DNA of 64,000 nucleotides, from assembly GCA_964570865.1 (NCBI GenBank), contig CAZMZM010000003.1, positions 1-64,000 on the forward strand, in the 5' to 3' direction. Each line of letters opens with the position of its first letter. Position 1 is the stretch's first letter. Below, in pieces: positions 1 through 10,200 of this stretch. The position numbers and the translations under genes are program-made. The stretch is from WGAL01 sp964570865. GTDB lineage: Bacteria > Bacteroidota > Ignavibacteria > Ignavibacteriales > Melioribacteraceae. A model generated the notes under the pieces. The model was not told the origin of the DNA and made no database searches. It worked only from the letters and a program-made list of their open reading frames with translations.

Positions 1-318
1 ATCGCGGAACGACGGTTTTATAACTACGTTCTCGGATATTTCGATTACACGTAATTGTTTTTCCCATTTCTCATTCCAATTCTGATTCTCAACTTCCGAC
101 GAAGAGATAATGTAGCGTTCGATAATTCCCTCTCTTACTAAATCTTCCATAATCGAGCTAATATTGTCTCCGAATTCTGAATTTGCGGAATCGGTAAAAA
201 CGGAGATATCTTCCTCGTTCTCCACAATTCCGTCAATCTCCAAATTCCAAAGTACGCCGGAAACCAAATCGGTATTAAACGGTAAAAATTTTACTTTAAA
301 TTCCGTGAACTTTTTCAT
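1..318 (-). CDS. prmA: Ribosomal protein L11 methyltransferase, N-terminal part (runs off window)
   Basis: This gene enters from the left edge. Only its first 106 codons are present, read on the minus strand from an ATG at 318. A GAGGAA ribosome-binding site lies a few bases upstream of that ATG. The protein starts MKKFTEFKVKFLPFNTDLVS and later has NWNEKWEK followed by a VVIKPSF segment. That is the typical end of the PrmA N-terminal substrate-recognition domain, just before the SAM-binding domain. PrmA trimethylates ribosomal protein L11. The catalytic domain is outside the window, so the call rests on the N-terminal domain only. The gene is divergent from the methyltransferase at 490. Confidence 0.72.
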   Translation of the reverse strand, partial: MKKFTEFKVKFLPFNTDLVSGVLWNLEIDGIVENEEDISVFTDSANSEFGDNISSIMEDLVREGIIERYIISSSEVENQNWNEKWEKQLRVIEISENVVIKPSFRD

Positions 319-392
319 CAGATTCCTCTTGCTTATCTGTTTTTGTTATTTGTGTTGAAAATGTTTTTCTAATCATAAATAAAACTTTAATC

Positions 393-400
393 CAAATCTA
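393..400 (-). promoter_or_regulatory. Possible -7 element for the divergent prmA gene
   Basis: On the minus strand the sequence reads TAGATTTG, a full match to the Bacteroidota -7 pattern TAnnTTTG, about 75 bases upstream of the prmA start. I see no matching TTTG or TTG box 19-21 bases upstream, so this is half a promoter signal and tentative. Confidence 0.3.
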
Positions 401-489
401 CAAACAATCGAAATAATTATACGAAAAATATTAATTTTAGATATGGAGTTAGTCAAATAATCCGGTAGGGAAAAAATAATTTGAGTACA

Positions 490-1206
490 ATGTACGATAA
501 AATATCGGGAAGTTACGATGAGCGCTATGTCGATAACCAATTTGGTGAAATCGAAAAATATCTCTCTGCGTTTGTCAAGCAATCAAAGGTTTTGGAAGTA
601 GGATGCGGAACCGGAAAGTGGCTGACAAGTTTTTCCGGTACAACTGTGGGGCTTGATTTATCTTATCAAATGCTTATCGAAGCAAAAAGAAAAAATGTTC
701 AAAATCTTGTGGTGGCAAAGGGGGAAAATCTTCCGTTTAAGGGTTCCTCTTTCGACTTGGTGTTTTTGGTAAACTCATTCCACTTTTTTAAAGATAAGCC
801 GAAAGTAATTGCCGGAATAAAAAAAGTGTTAAAGAAAGGGGGGCGGGCGGTAATAGTTTTTGCCGATTTTTTCCATCCCGATTATTATTGGTATATCTAT
901 GATATTTTTCCTGAGATAAAAGAGTTTGATACAAAGCGATATTCAACTTCAGAAGAATTAACGGGTTTTTTCTCGGCGGCAGGTTTTTCGGATATTGAAT
1001 ATTCTCAACTTTCCGGAATAAAGAAGACTTTTGCCGGAATGGAAGTTTTTTCCGACCCGTTTGTTAAAAAGCATAATTCTTCTCAACTCGGACATTTGAC
1101 AAACGATGAATATCTTCAAGGTATCGGTAAGATAAAAGAGTTGGCGGATTCGGGATTTCGATTTCGTACGGAAATAATTTTTTCGGCAATTTCCGGAGTA
1201 GTATAA
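490..1206 (+). CDS. Class I SAM-dependent methyltransferase
   Basis: This is a small soluble methyltransferase of the Methyltransf_11 type, about 238 residues long. Motif I is VLEVGCGTGKW (SAM binding), followed by the acidic GLDLS strand end. Next come KGENLPFKGSSFDLVFLVNS (motifs II/III region) and LKKGGRAVIVF (post-motif strand), in the usual order. The substrate cannot be read from the sequence; ubiquinone/menaquinone-type and small-molecule methyltransferases share this layout. Translation may begin at ATG 490 or at an in-frame TTG three codons earlier (481). I chose the ATG because neither has a strong ribosome-binding site. It is transcribed alone and is divergent from prmA. Confidence 0.8.
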   Translation: MYDKISGSYDERYVDNQFGEIEKYLSAFVKQSKVLEVGCGTGKWLTSFSGTTVGLDLSYQMLIEAKRKNVQNLVVAKGENLPFKGSSFDLVFLVNSFHFFKDKPKVIAGIKKVLKKGGRAVIVFADFFHPDYYWYIYDIFPEIKEFDTKRYSTSEELTGFFSAAGFSDIEYSQLSGIKKTFAGMEVFSDPFVKKHNSSQLGHLTNDEYLQGIGKIKELADSGFRFRTEIIFSAISGVV

Positions 1207-1604
1207 TGATTTTTCATGGCAGCAGCCTAAGACTACTATTGCTCGCTCGTAGAGAACGTAATTGATACATTAATGTTGAAGCGAACATACATGATAATTT
1301 TTTACGTTATTATCAATGGTTGAATATAGAAGTATCGTACAAAGTAATGAATAAAAACTTATCCATAGAATTATTAAGAATTTTTCGGACGAAGCAAACT
1401 ATAACAATTAATAGTTGATTTACGCCAAGATAGTTTAAATGAACAGGGGTATTTAATTATTAATTTTACTACAAATTTCTGTTCTTACTGTTTGGAAAGA
1501 GAGGCAAGCTGTAAGTTCGGTTATTCAGAGAGTTCACAATTTATTGTCTTATTATTATTTCTTTTATCTTTACTTATTCTCTTCTAATTATTATCATTGC
1601 TGCT
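1207..1604 (+). other. Intergenic region, no gene recognised
   Basis: About 400 AT-rich bases separate the methyltransferase from priA. No open frame on either strand looks coding. I see no tRNA, no RNase P or tmRNA hallmarks and no T-run terminator. A GGCAGCAGCC stretch near 1218 is only a short imperfect palindrome. The last ~60 bases are very pyrimidine-rich and presumably carry the priA promoter, but no box is convincing. Confidence 0.4.
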
Positions 1605-4067
1605 ATGTTTGTTAAAGTTGTTTTTCTTTTGCCCACGCGAAATGCGTTTACTTATTCGGTCCCCGAAAATCTTTCCGGCTCGGTAAAGCGGGGAATGCGC
1701 GTAGTTGCTCCGTTCGGAAAGCGGACGTTAACCGGATTTGTTATTGACGTATTGGATGAAAAAGATATTCCCGAAGAAGTTAAAAATATCTACGACGTAC
1801 TTGATATTCGTCCGATTGTAACGGATAATCAATTTAAGTTTTACGAATGGATTTCGGAATATTATCTCTGTTCCCTCGGAGAGGCGCTCCGTAATGCCGT
1901 TCCGCATGGAACAGAAATTGAAACGAAACGAAAAATTGTTTCCACACCGGAATATTGCTCCGAATTGTTAGCTTCGGAAAAAAAGCAAAACAGCATAAAA
2001 TCAAAATTGCTGAAAGTTCTTTCGGAAAAGGAAGATCATACGATAAAATCCCTTCAAAAGGCGCTTCATAAAAAGAATATTTATTCCGCCTTGCGCAGTC
2101 TGGAAAAGGATGGCGCAATATCAATTTTGGATATAGTGGAAAAGCCGAAAGTTGGTGTAAAAACACAAAAATTTGTTAAGCTGCTGATACCTCCGGATGA
2201 AATAAACTCCGTAATTGCATTAATCGAAAAACGCTCTCCCAAGCAAGTAATGCTGCTGATTTTTTTATCGAATATTAAAAAGGAAATACCTCTTTCCGAA
2301 TTGCTGAAAATGACAAAATCTTCCCAAACTTCCGTGGAAGGTCTGCGCGAGAAAGGTTACGTTAAAATTTATGACAAGGAAGTGGAAAGAATTTTTTCCG
2401 ATTCATACTCTGAAGCCAAGCAAAGCTTAACGCCTAACGATGAACAATTAAAGGCAATTGAGGCTGTATCTGAAAAAATTAATAAAAATGAGTTTAAGCC
2501 GTTTTTGCTTTACGGCGTAACCGGCAGCGGTAAAACACAGGTTTACATCGAGCTTGTAAAAAAAGTACTTAAGATGAATAAAACAGCGTTAATTTTGGTG
2601 CCTGAAATTTCACTGACACCTCAAATTACTTCGCGTTTTTTCAATACTTTCGGTCGAAGCGTGGCGGTTTTTCACAGTCGCATGTCGCACGGCGAGCGTT
2701 ATGATGTTTGGCGGGGAGTTTTGAGCGGAAAATACAAAGTTGTTGTAGGTCCACGTTCAGCTTTGTTTACACCGCTTCAAAATCTCGGATTAATAGTAGT
2801 TGACGAAGAACACGACAGCAGTTACAAGCAGTACGAAAACATTCCCCGTTATCATGCGCGTGATGCGGCTATCGTGCGGGCAAACATCGAAAACATTCCT
2901 GTCGTTTTGGGTTCGGCTACTCCTTCGTTAGAGGCTATGTATAATGTTGAACTCGGAAAGTTTACTCTGCTTAAATTAGAAAAGAGAGCCGATGAGGCAA
3001 GATTACCCATTATTAAATTGGTAAACCTAAATGTAGAGCGAAAATCGAAACGCTTGGAAGGGTCTTTGTCCAAAACGTTATTGGATGAAATTGAAAGAAG
3101 AATAGTCAACAGAGAAGGGGTGATTATTCTGCAAAACAGAAGAGGATTTGCAACGAATATTTTTTGTCAGGATTGCGGGCATGTTGAGGAGTGTCCCAAC
3201 TGCAGCGTTTCGATGGTTCATCATATTGCAACAAACGATTTGCGCTGCCATTATTGCGGATTTAAAAAAGAAGTTCCGAAAGCTTGTCCGGTTTGCGGTT
3301 CGATTGCGTTAAACTTTTACGGCACCGGAATACAGAAAGTTGAAGATGAATTGAGCTACTATTTCCCTGAGGCGAATATCGTAAGAGTTGATTCCGATAC
3401 AATTAAAAAGAGGGGGAAGTTGGGGCATATATTTAAGGAGTTTCGGGAAAAGAGAATCGATGTTTTGGTCGGAACGCAAATGGTTTCGAAAGGATTGGAT
3501 ATTTCACACGTAACCTTGGTTGGCGTGGTTTCGGCGGAAGCTACTTTATGGCTACCCGATTTTAGAGCGGACGAACGAACATTTCAGCTTCTGACACAAG
3601 TTGCGGGACGATCGGGACGCAGCAAGCAGATGGGAGAAGTGGTTATCCAAACTGAAAATCCGGATCATTTTGTGCTACAGCAAGTATTAACGGGAAACTA
3701 TGAAAAGTTTTTTAATCACGAAATGACACTACGCAAGGAGGGAAGTTATCCACCTTTTACTCGTTTGGGATTGATTGAAAGTAAGGACGAAAGTGTACAA
3801 AAAGCGAGAGGAGCGATAAATGATTTTTTTAAGTTCTTGCAGCCGTACAAAAATCAACTGATTATAATGCCCCCTACCGAAGCGGTACTTGCCAAACTTA
3901 AACGGGAATACAGATTCCAGATAATTGTTAAAAGCTATCGTAAGGTTGACCCTTCGGGGAAAGTGCTGCGGGAAGCGGTTTTTAATGCGTTTATCGAATT
4001 CAATAAAAATTCAAGATTCCGTGATGCAAAAGTTATTCTTGATATTGACCCGCAGAATATTCTCTAA
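1605..4067 (+). CDS. priA: Primosomal protein N' (PriA replication-restart helicase)
   Basis: PriA is a superfamily 2 DNA helicase that reloads the replisome at stalled forks. The 820-residue protein has the full architecture: an N-terminal 3'-DNA-binding domain (from about residue 5, FVIDVLDEK region), a winged-helix segment, Walker A GVTGSGKT at about 304-311, the DEEH box in VVDEEHDSSYKQ at about 400, and a zinc-binding insertion at about 521-567. The insertion has four CxxC pairs (CQDC, CPNC, CHYC, CPVC). Next come GTGIQKVEDEL and the helicase motif V/VI region QMVSKGLDI and QVAGRSGR. The length is typical. It is convergent with the next gene, leaving only 2 bases between the two stop codons. 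Confidence 0.97.
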   Translation: MFVKVVFLLPTRNAFTYSVPENLSGSVKRGMRVVAPFGKRTLTGFVIDVLDEKDIPEEVKNIYDVLDIRPIVTDNQFKFYEWISEYYLCSLGEALRNAVPHGTEIETKRKIVSTPEYCSELLASEKKQNSIKSKLLKVLSEKEDHTIKSLQKALHKKNIYSALRSLEKDGAISILDIVEKPKVGVKTQKFVKLLIPPDEINSVIALIEKRSPKQVMLLIFLSNIKKEIPLSELLKMTKSSQTSVEGLREKGYVKIYDKEVERIFSDSYSEAKQSLTPNDEQLKAIEAVSEKINKNEFKPFLLYGVTGSGKTQVYIELVKKVLKMNKTALILVPEISLTPQITSRFFNTFGRSVAVFHSRMSHGERYDVWRGVLSGKYKVVVGPRSALFTPLQNLGLIVVDEEHDSSYKQYENIPRYHARDAAIVRANIENIPVVLGSATPSLEAMYNVELGKFTLLKLEKRADEARLPIIKLVNLNVERKSKRLEGSLSKTLLDEIERRIVNREGVIILQNRRGFATNIFCQDCGHVEECPNCSVSMVHHIATNDLRCHYCGFKKEVPKACPVCGSIALNFYGTGIQKVEDELSYYFPEANIVRVDSDTIKKRGKLGHIFKEFREKRIDVLVGTQMVSKGLDISHVTLVGVVSAEATLWLPDFRADERTFQLLTQVAGRSGRSKQMGEVVIQTENPDHFVLQQVLTGNYEKFFNHEMTLRKEGSYPPFTRLGLIESKDESVQKARGAINDFFKFLQPYKNQLIIMPPTEAVLAKLKREYRFQIIVKSYRKVDPSGKVLREAVFNAFIEFNKNSRFRDAKVILDIDPQNIL

Positions 4068-4069
4068 AT

Positions 4070-4687
4070 CTACACTTCCATAATAAATTCGTTACTTTTT
4101 TTGCCTTCGGAAAATCCGACTTTCATAAGATATTTTTTGTGAGCGTCAATTTTAGTGTAAGTGATAATTTTTTCACAGCCTAATTTTTTAAAAAACTCCG
4201 GCTTGGTTTTGTAAAGGAATTTGGCATTATTTAAGTCTCGATAACTCGGAACAGCGTAATCGATGTAAACTACAGCGGAGTTTTTGTCGGAAATTTCAAA
4301 AGCAAAAAGTCCGACAGGAAGGAGGTTTCGTAAAATAAAAAAAACTCTTTTTCCTTCGAGATTTGTAAAACTGAACTCAGGGAAAAACTTTGAGATATCT
4401 TCGGAATAGAATTCGGTGAATTTTTTTAAGTAGTTGTTATTGGGACGTACTGAAACAAGGGAAAATTCATCCTGTTTTTTGTAGAGAACAATTAAATAAT
4501 ATATGTCAACAATTGCGATAAAAAAGTTTACCGCAAAAACCGGATAAGCACCGACCAGCAAACCGTATAACGAAAAAAGTGCAGCACCGACTAAATTCCA
4601 CCAGCGAAGTTTAACAATATTTTTCATCATCAGCGAAACGGCAACTACTACCGAGCCAATATATCCTAATATTTCAAGCCAATTCAT
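4070..4687 (-). CDS. YgjV-like inner membrane protein fused to a GNAT-like domain
   Basis: The 205-residue protein has two parts. Residues ~5-75 contain three hydrophobic helices with the pattern ILGYIGSVVVAVSLMMKNI and LRWWNLVGAALFSLYGLLVG, which resembles the YgjV family of inner membrane proteins. Residues ~85-205 are soluble and end in a segment (EFFKKLGCEKIITYTKIDAHKKYLMKVGF) resembling the last strands of GNAT acetyltransferases, where a side-by-side '..HKKYLxKxGF' pattern is common. The substrate is unknown. A membrane-tethered acetyltransferase is an inference, and the acetyl-CoA loop is not obvious. It is a single gene, tail to tail with priA. Confidence 0.6.
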   Translation of the reverse strand: MNWLEILGYIGSVVVAVSLMMKNIVKLRWWNLVGAALFSLYGLLVGAYPVFAVNFFIAIVDIYYLIVLYKKQDEFSLVSVRPNNNYLKKFTEFYSEDISKFFPEFSFTNLEGKRVFFILRNLLPVGLFAFEISDKNSAVVYIDYAVPSYRDLNNAKFLYKTKPEFFKKLGCEKIITYTKIDAHKKYLMKVGFSEGKKSNEFIMEV

Positions 4688-4935
4688 AATTTTCCTAATT
4701 TTTTAATTTGCAAATATAATAAAAGAAGTTATCGGTGGTTGAATATTAATAGTAATCTAATAAAATAGGATATTTTTTTTCAAAAAATCATTAGTTTGAA
4801 CAAATAATTGAGGTTATTGTGTAACATCAAAAAATTAAATATTAATTGTTATTCTTGCTTTTATCTAATTCCTTCTCTAAATTTAAAATTCGTATTTTTT
4901 ATTGAGATTTAATTTAACATAGGAGTATCGTAATT

Positions 4936-7026
4936 ATGGGAATGATGGCTCGGATGCGTAATCTTGCGCCTTGGTTTATTGTTACAGTTGGCGCATTATT
5001 TATTTTATTCATGGTATTATCCGATGCAAAGATTACCGAAATTTTTAAAAACCAAAACAGAATAGTAGGAACTGTTGACGGCAAAGAGATTTCGTATAAA
5101 GATTTTGCAAAACGTGTTGAGTTCGAAAGAACTAACATGGAAAAACAAGGGCGCAAAATAGATGAAAGTCAGATGGCTGATTTTCGTGATCAAGTTTGGG
5201 ATGCCATACTTAATGAAATGCTGATTCAGAAAAAAATCAAGGAGTTCGGTATCGAAGTAACAGACCAGGAAATCGCAGATCAGCTTTTAGGTCCTAATCC
5301 GCCGCAGTTTGTTAAGCAATATTTTGTCGATTCAACCGGCGTATTCAATCGCCAAGCTTATGACCAGGCAATTAGAGATCCCAAAAATAAAGAAGCGGTT
5401 TTACAATTGGAAGATATGGTGAGACGCCAAGTAACTCAGCAAAAACTTACTGATTACCTTTATGCTGCTGTAAGTGTCAGCGAGGATGAAGTAAAACAAA
5501 ATTTTATTGATAATAATATTACTATGGCTGCTGAATATGTTACTGTGCCTTACACAACCGTTCCCGATTCGATGGTAAAACTTACTTCAGAATATGAACA
5601 AGAATATTACAACAAAAACATCCACAAATTTCACGTACCTGCTCAGAGAAAAATTGCTTACGTAATGTTTTCGCTAAAGCCGTCGAAAAATGACACTACC
5701 GAAATATTAAAAAGCCTTTCTGATTTGGTAAACAGACTTCATAAAGATACTACAAGTTTTAAAACATACGTTGGTATTTATTCGGACAAACCATATTCCA
5801 AAGATACTGTCGCAATTACTAAAATATCTCCCGAAGTTCAAAATGCAATTATTAAAGCGAAAGCCGGAAGCATAATTGGTCCGATACTTACAAGAGAAGG
5901 TGCTGTTGTTTACCGTTTGGTTAAAACGGTTAGAACTAAAGAGCCTGTAGTTCGCGCATCACACATCTTGATTAAAACTGTTCCCGGTAAAGAATCCGAA
6001 GCTAAAAAAGAAGCTGAAGCACTTTATAAACAGTTGAGAAAAGGAGCGGACTTTGCCAAGATGGCACGCGAAAAGTCCACCGATAATGGAAGCGCTGTTC
6101 GTGGCGGTGATTTGGGCTGGTTTGAGAAAGGGCAGATGGTTAAGCCTTTTGAAAAAGCTGCTTATTCCGGAAGAGTAGGTCAAGTATTAAAACCGATTAA
6201 AACACGTTTTGGCTATCACATAATAAAAGTAACCGGTAAGCTTAAAAAGAATTTTGTTGTTGAAAAAATTATTGACGAACTAAAACCCTCACCGACAACT
6301 CAAGATATTATTTATAACAAGGCAAGCGATTTTGCTTATTTGGCAAAGAAAAATGATTTTGATAATGAAGCAAAGTTAGTTAATTACAAGATAATTATGT
6401 CGCGTCCATTTTCAAAAGAGGCTAAAACTATTCCCGGACTTGGTTCAAACGGCTCTATTGTTCAGTTTACGTTCAACAATTCCGTGGGAACAATAAGTGA
6501 TGTTTTCAAAGTTCCTTCCGGTTATGTTGTATTTAAAATTGCAGAAAAAACCGAGGCAGGTAATAAACCGTTTAAAGAAGTTGAACGCCAAATTAAGAGA
6601 ATGGCTTTAACCGAACTTAAGCTCGATAAAACCTTGGATGTTGTGAAACAAATCCGTGATAAAATCGGAACCACCGGAAATTTGGACGTTGCCAAACAAA
6701 TTTGGCCGTCAGCCAGAGTTGGTAAAATAAGCAATATTAAACCGGGTAAAAACATTCCGACAATCGGCAGGGAATTTGCTTTCTCGGAATATGCTTTAAC
6801 CGCTCCGTTAAATAAACTTTCCGAGCCGATTAAAGGCAATCGAGCAAGCTACCTGGTGAAAGTTGTTCAGCGAACACCGTTCGATTCCAATGCTTATTCG
6901 ATTCAGAGAAATTCGATTTTCAATAATTTAATGAGAACCAAACAACGCGACTTTTTGAATCAGTGGATTAAATCAATCCGCAAAGAAGCTGCAATTGTAG
7001 ATAACAGATATAGATTCTATAAATAA
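4936..7026 (+). CDS. Membrane-anchored peptidyl-prolyl cis-trans isomerase, PpiD/SurA-like
   Basis: This is a 696-residue periplasmic folding factor anchored by one N-terminal helix (WFIVTVGALFILFMVLSDA, about residues 13-31). It has the SurA/PpiD N-terminal chaperone helices (KDFAKRVEFERTN, ILNEMLIQKKIKEFGIEVTDQEI split over ~60-115). A parvulin domain spans about residues 340-435, with VRASHILI at its start, GGDLGWFEKGQMVKPFEKAA in the middle and TRFGYHIIKV at its end. A second, degenerate parvulin-like segment may follow. Such proteins help outer membrane and secreted proteins fold after Sec export. AGGAG at 4921-4925 precedes the ATG. A terminator follows the gene, so it is probably monocistronic. 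Confidence 0.9.
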   Translation: MGMMARMRNLAPWFIVTVGALFILFMVLSDAKITEIFKNQNRIVGTVDGKEISYKDFAKRVEFERTNMEKQGRKIDESQMADFRDQVWDAILNEMLIQKKIKEFGIEVTDQEIADQLLGPNPPQFVKQYFVDSTGVFNRQAYDQAIRDPKNKEAVLQLEDMVRRQVTQQKLTDYLYAAVSVSEDEVKQNFIDNNITMAAEYVTVPYTTVPDSMVKLTSEYEQEYYNKNIHKFHVPAQRKIAYVMFSLKPSKNDTTEILKSLSDLVNRLHKDTTSFKTYVGIYSDKPYSKDTVAITKISPEVQNAIIKAKAGSIIGPILTREGAVVYRLVKTVRTKEPVVRASHILIKTVPGKESEAKKEAEALYKQLRKGADFAKMAREKSTDNGSAVRGGDLGWFEKGQMVKPFEKAAYSGRVGQVLKPIKTRFGYHIIKVTGKLKKNFVVEKIIDELKPSPTTQDIIYNKASDFAYLAKKNDFDNEAKLVNYKIIMSRPFSKEAKTIPGLGSNGSIVQFTFNNSVGTISDVFKVPSGYVVFKIAEKTEAGNKPFKEVERQIKRMALTELKLDKTLDVVKQIRDKIGTTGNLDVAKQIWPSARVGKISNIKPGKNIPTIGREFAFSEYALTAPLNKLSEPIKGNRASYLVKVVQRTPFDSNAYSIQRNSIFNNLMRTKQRDFLNQWIKSIRKEAAIVDNRYRFYK

Positions 7027-7050
7027 TTTTCCATCCCCCTCTAAGAAATA

Positions 7051-7076
7051 GGTCGGCTTTTACTGCCGGCCTTTTT
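7051..7076 (+). terminator. Rho-independent terminator after the PPIase gene
   Basis: GGTCGGC at 7051-7057 pairs with GCCGGCC at 7065-7071 (one G-T wobble) around a 7-base loop and is followed directly by five T. It lies 24 bases after the stop codon. Confidence 0.8.
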
Positions 7077-7200
7077 CGTTTTAAAATATTTTTTTTTTTG
7101 ATAATTGTCGAAAAGTAATCATCGGTATAATCCGGATTTTATTTTTTATTCTGTTTTGCTTTTAAGTATCTTTAAAATTATATTTTCCGAAAAGAAACAC

Positions 7201-10200
7201 TTGTTAGATAAAATATTAAATAGCGTTTCCGTAACCGGTTTGGCAAAGCGGATTTTAGAAATTCCTACTCGACAAAGGCAATATGTAAAGTCGTTTCCGG
7301 GATCACTGCAGTCATTTATAGTTAAAAGTATCGAGAAAAAGGAAAAGAGAATTCTACTCCTTTTTGAAAATAAAACTTCACTGTACGAAACTAATGTTGA
7401 ATTGGAAATGCTCGGTTTGCAAACTCCGAGAATAATATTTGATGAATTTACGGCTCAAACTCTGCAGGAAAAAATTACCAAGCTGAGTGCACTGTCAAAA
7501 TTTGTTATTCTTTCCACATACGAAATTTTTAATATTTCCTTTCCGTCGGAAACATCTCTCAGAACTAACACTTTGACGTTGGAAAGCGGAACGGAAACAG
7601 AGTATGATGAATTCCTTGAGTATCTGAATCTTTACGACTACGGACATGAGGATTATGTTGAAGTTCCCGGAACTTACGCAATGCGCGGTGCTATTATCGA
7701 TTTCTGGTCGTACAGTGAGAAAAGCCCTGCCCGCATTGAGTTTAACGGTGATTTGATAGAAACTATTCGCTATTTTGATCCGGATAGCCAGCGCTCGCTC
7801 GGTTCAATTGAAACGGTTACTTTGGCGCCGGGACTTGCGAATCAATCCGAGCACTTTACCGCCACACTATTCGACTATTTAGAGAATCCGATTATTTTTG
7901 CTTCCGAAACAGGTTTGTCGGATTTCGGGAAAATATTGCCTCAACAAGAAAATGCTAAACGAGAAATACCGGATGAAATTGATGAAGAATTAAAGAAAGA
8001 GTTATTTGACGATGCTTTGGAAGAATATAATGAAATTAATTTTGTGGAAAAATCGGATGTTTCTAAGACGGTAAATGTGGAAGATATATTCTCGAATGAC
8101 GCAAGGTGGGTTATCGAAGCGGGAATTGGAAACAGTGAATATAATATTTCGCATAATTTTAGAATTACGCCTTCATTCGAATCGAACTACAAGCTGCTTT
8201 CAACATTTTTTCACGAAAACTTAAAAAAGAAATTTAAGATTTACGTTACATCCGAAAATGAGTTGCAACGGAAACGATTGGAGGAATTGTTTAGTGAACT
8301 CTCTCCGGAAATAGCTCTGGGGCTGGACGAGGGAATGCTAATCGTTGATGTACTTCCGATAAAAAGCGGTTTTATCTCAAACGATGATAATTATATTCTT
8401 CTTTCCGATTACAAAATTTTCGGAAAACCTTACAGAACAAAGCTATCAAGCAAGCACAAAATAAAACGTTCCCGTTCCAAGGAGTTTGCATCGCTGAAAA
8501 AGGGAGATTTTGTTGTTCACGAAACTTTCGGTATCGGGCGTTATGACGGATTAAAGAAAATTAAGATAGGCAATGTTGAGCAAGAGTCGTTAAAAATAAG
8601 CTATGCCGATGGCGACACTGTTTTTGTTAACTTAAACTTTTTAGGATTAGTCAAAAAATTTGCTTCAAAAGACGGAATACAACCTAAGCTTACCAAACTC
8701 GGAAGCAGTGAGTGGCGGAGTACAAAGAAAAAAGTTAAGGATAAAATAAAAGATGCCGCACGTGATTTAATAAAACTTTATGCTGAAAGGAAAGCGGCTA
8801 AAGGTTTTCGCTTTTCCGAAGATTCGGTTTGGCAGATGGAACTTGAGGCATCATTCTTTTATGAAGATACGCCTGATCAATCCAAAGTGGTAAGTGAAGT
8901 GAAAACCGATATGGAAAGCGGAAACCCAATGGACAGACTGGTTTGCGGCGACGTTGGATTCGGGAAAACGGAAGTGGCTGTCCGAAGTGCTTTTAAGGCT
9001 GTTAATGACGGCAAACAGGTAGCTGTGCTTGTGCCGACAACAATACTTGCCGAGCAGCACCACAATACATTTCGCGACAGACTTTCAAGTTTTCCTGTGC
9101 GAGTAGAAACTTTATCGAGGTTTGTTTCAAAAAAGAATCAAACCGAAATAGTGAAAGATTTAGGCGAAGGGAAAGTAGATATTGTAATCGGAACGCATAG
9201 ATTGATTTCGAAGGATATTAAGTTTAAAGATTTAGGATTGCTTATTATCGACGAAGAACATCGCTTTGGCGTAATGGCAAAGGAAAAATTAAGGAAGTTG
9301 AAAGCCAATGTCGATACGCTAACGCTTACCGCAACGCCAATTCCGCGCACGCTTAATATGTCGCTTCTCGGCGCTCGGGACCTATCGATTATTGCAACTC
9401 CGCCTCCTAACCGCCAACCTATCTTTACTAAGGTTGAAATTTTCGATATTAAAAAAGTGCGGGAGTGGATTTTAAAAGAGATAAACAGAGGCGGACAAAT
9501 TTATTTTGTACACGACCGCGTACAGTCAATTTATAAAATTTCATCATATCTGAAAAAATATATACCCGAAGTTACTTTCTCTGTTGCACACGGACAGATG
9601 AAGCCCTCAGAATTGGAAAAGGTAATTTTTGATTTTATGAATAAGAAATTTGACATGCTTATTTCTACAAAAATTATTGAATCCGGAATTGATATTCCTA
9701 ACGTTAATACAATAATTATTAATCGAGCGGATAGATTCGGGCTGGCTGAACTTCATCAATTGCGCGGAAGAGTAGGGCGTGCGGATAAACAGGCTTATGC
9801 TTATTTTTTAGTACCGTCGCTTAAAACCATTACTAAAAAAGCTGTCCGGCGGTTACAAGCAATCGAGGAATATACCGAGATTGGGTCGGGATTTAATTTG
9901 TCTATGCGAGATTTGGAAATACGGGGTGCGGGTAACTTGTTGGGCACGGAACAAAGCGGTGCAATAAACACGGTCGGATTTGATTTATTTCTTAAACTTT
10001 TGGATGAGGCGATATCCGAGTTAAAAGCGGATGAGTTTAAAGAAGAATTTAAAACCTTACCCGAGCATATTGAAAGAACAGATACGATTATCGATACTTA
10101 TTTTGAGATAGGTATTCCCAAAACTTATATGCCGAACCAAAGCGACAGACTGGGATTTTATTCGTCACTATTTTCTATGGTAAATGTAGGTGAACTGCCG

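Noticed and set aside
164..358. 64-codon open frame on the plus strand
   Set aside because: It is antisense to prmA, whose N-terminal domain is recognised on the minus strand.
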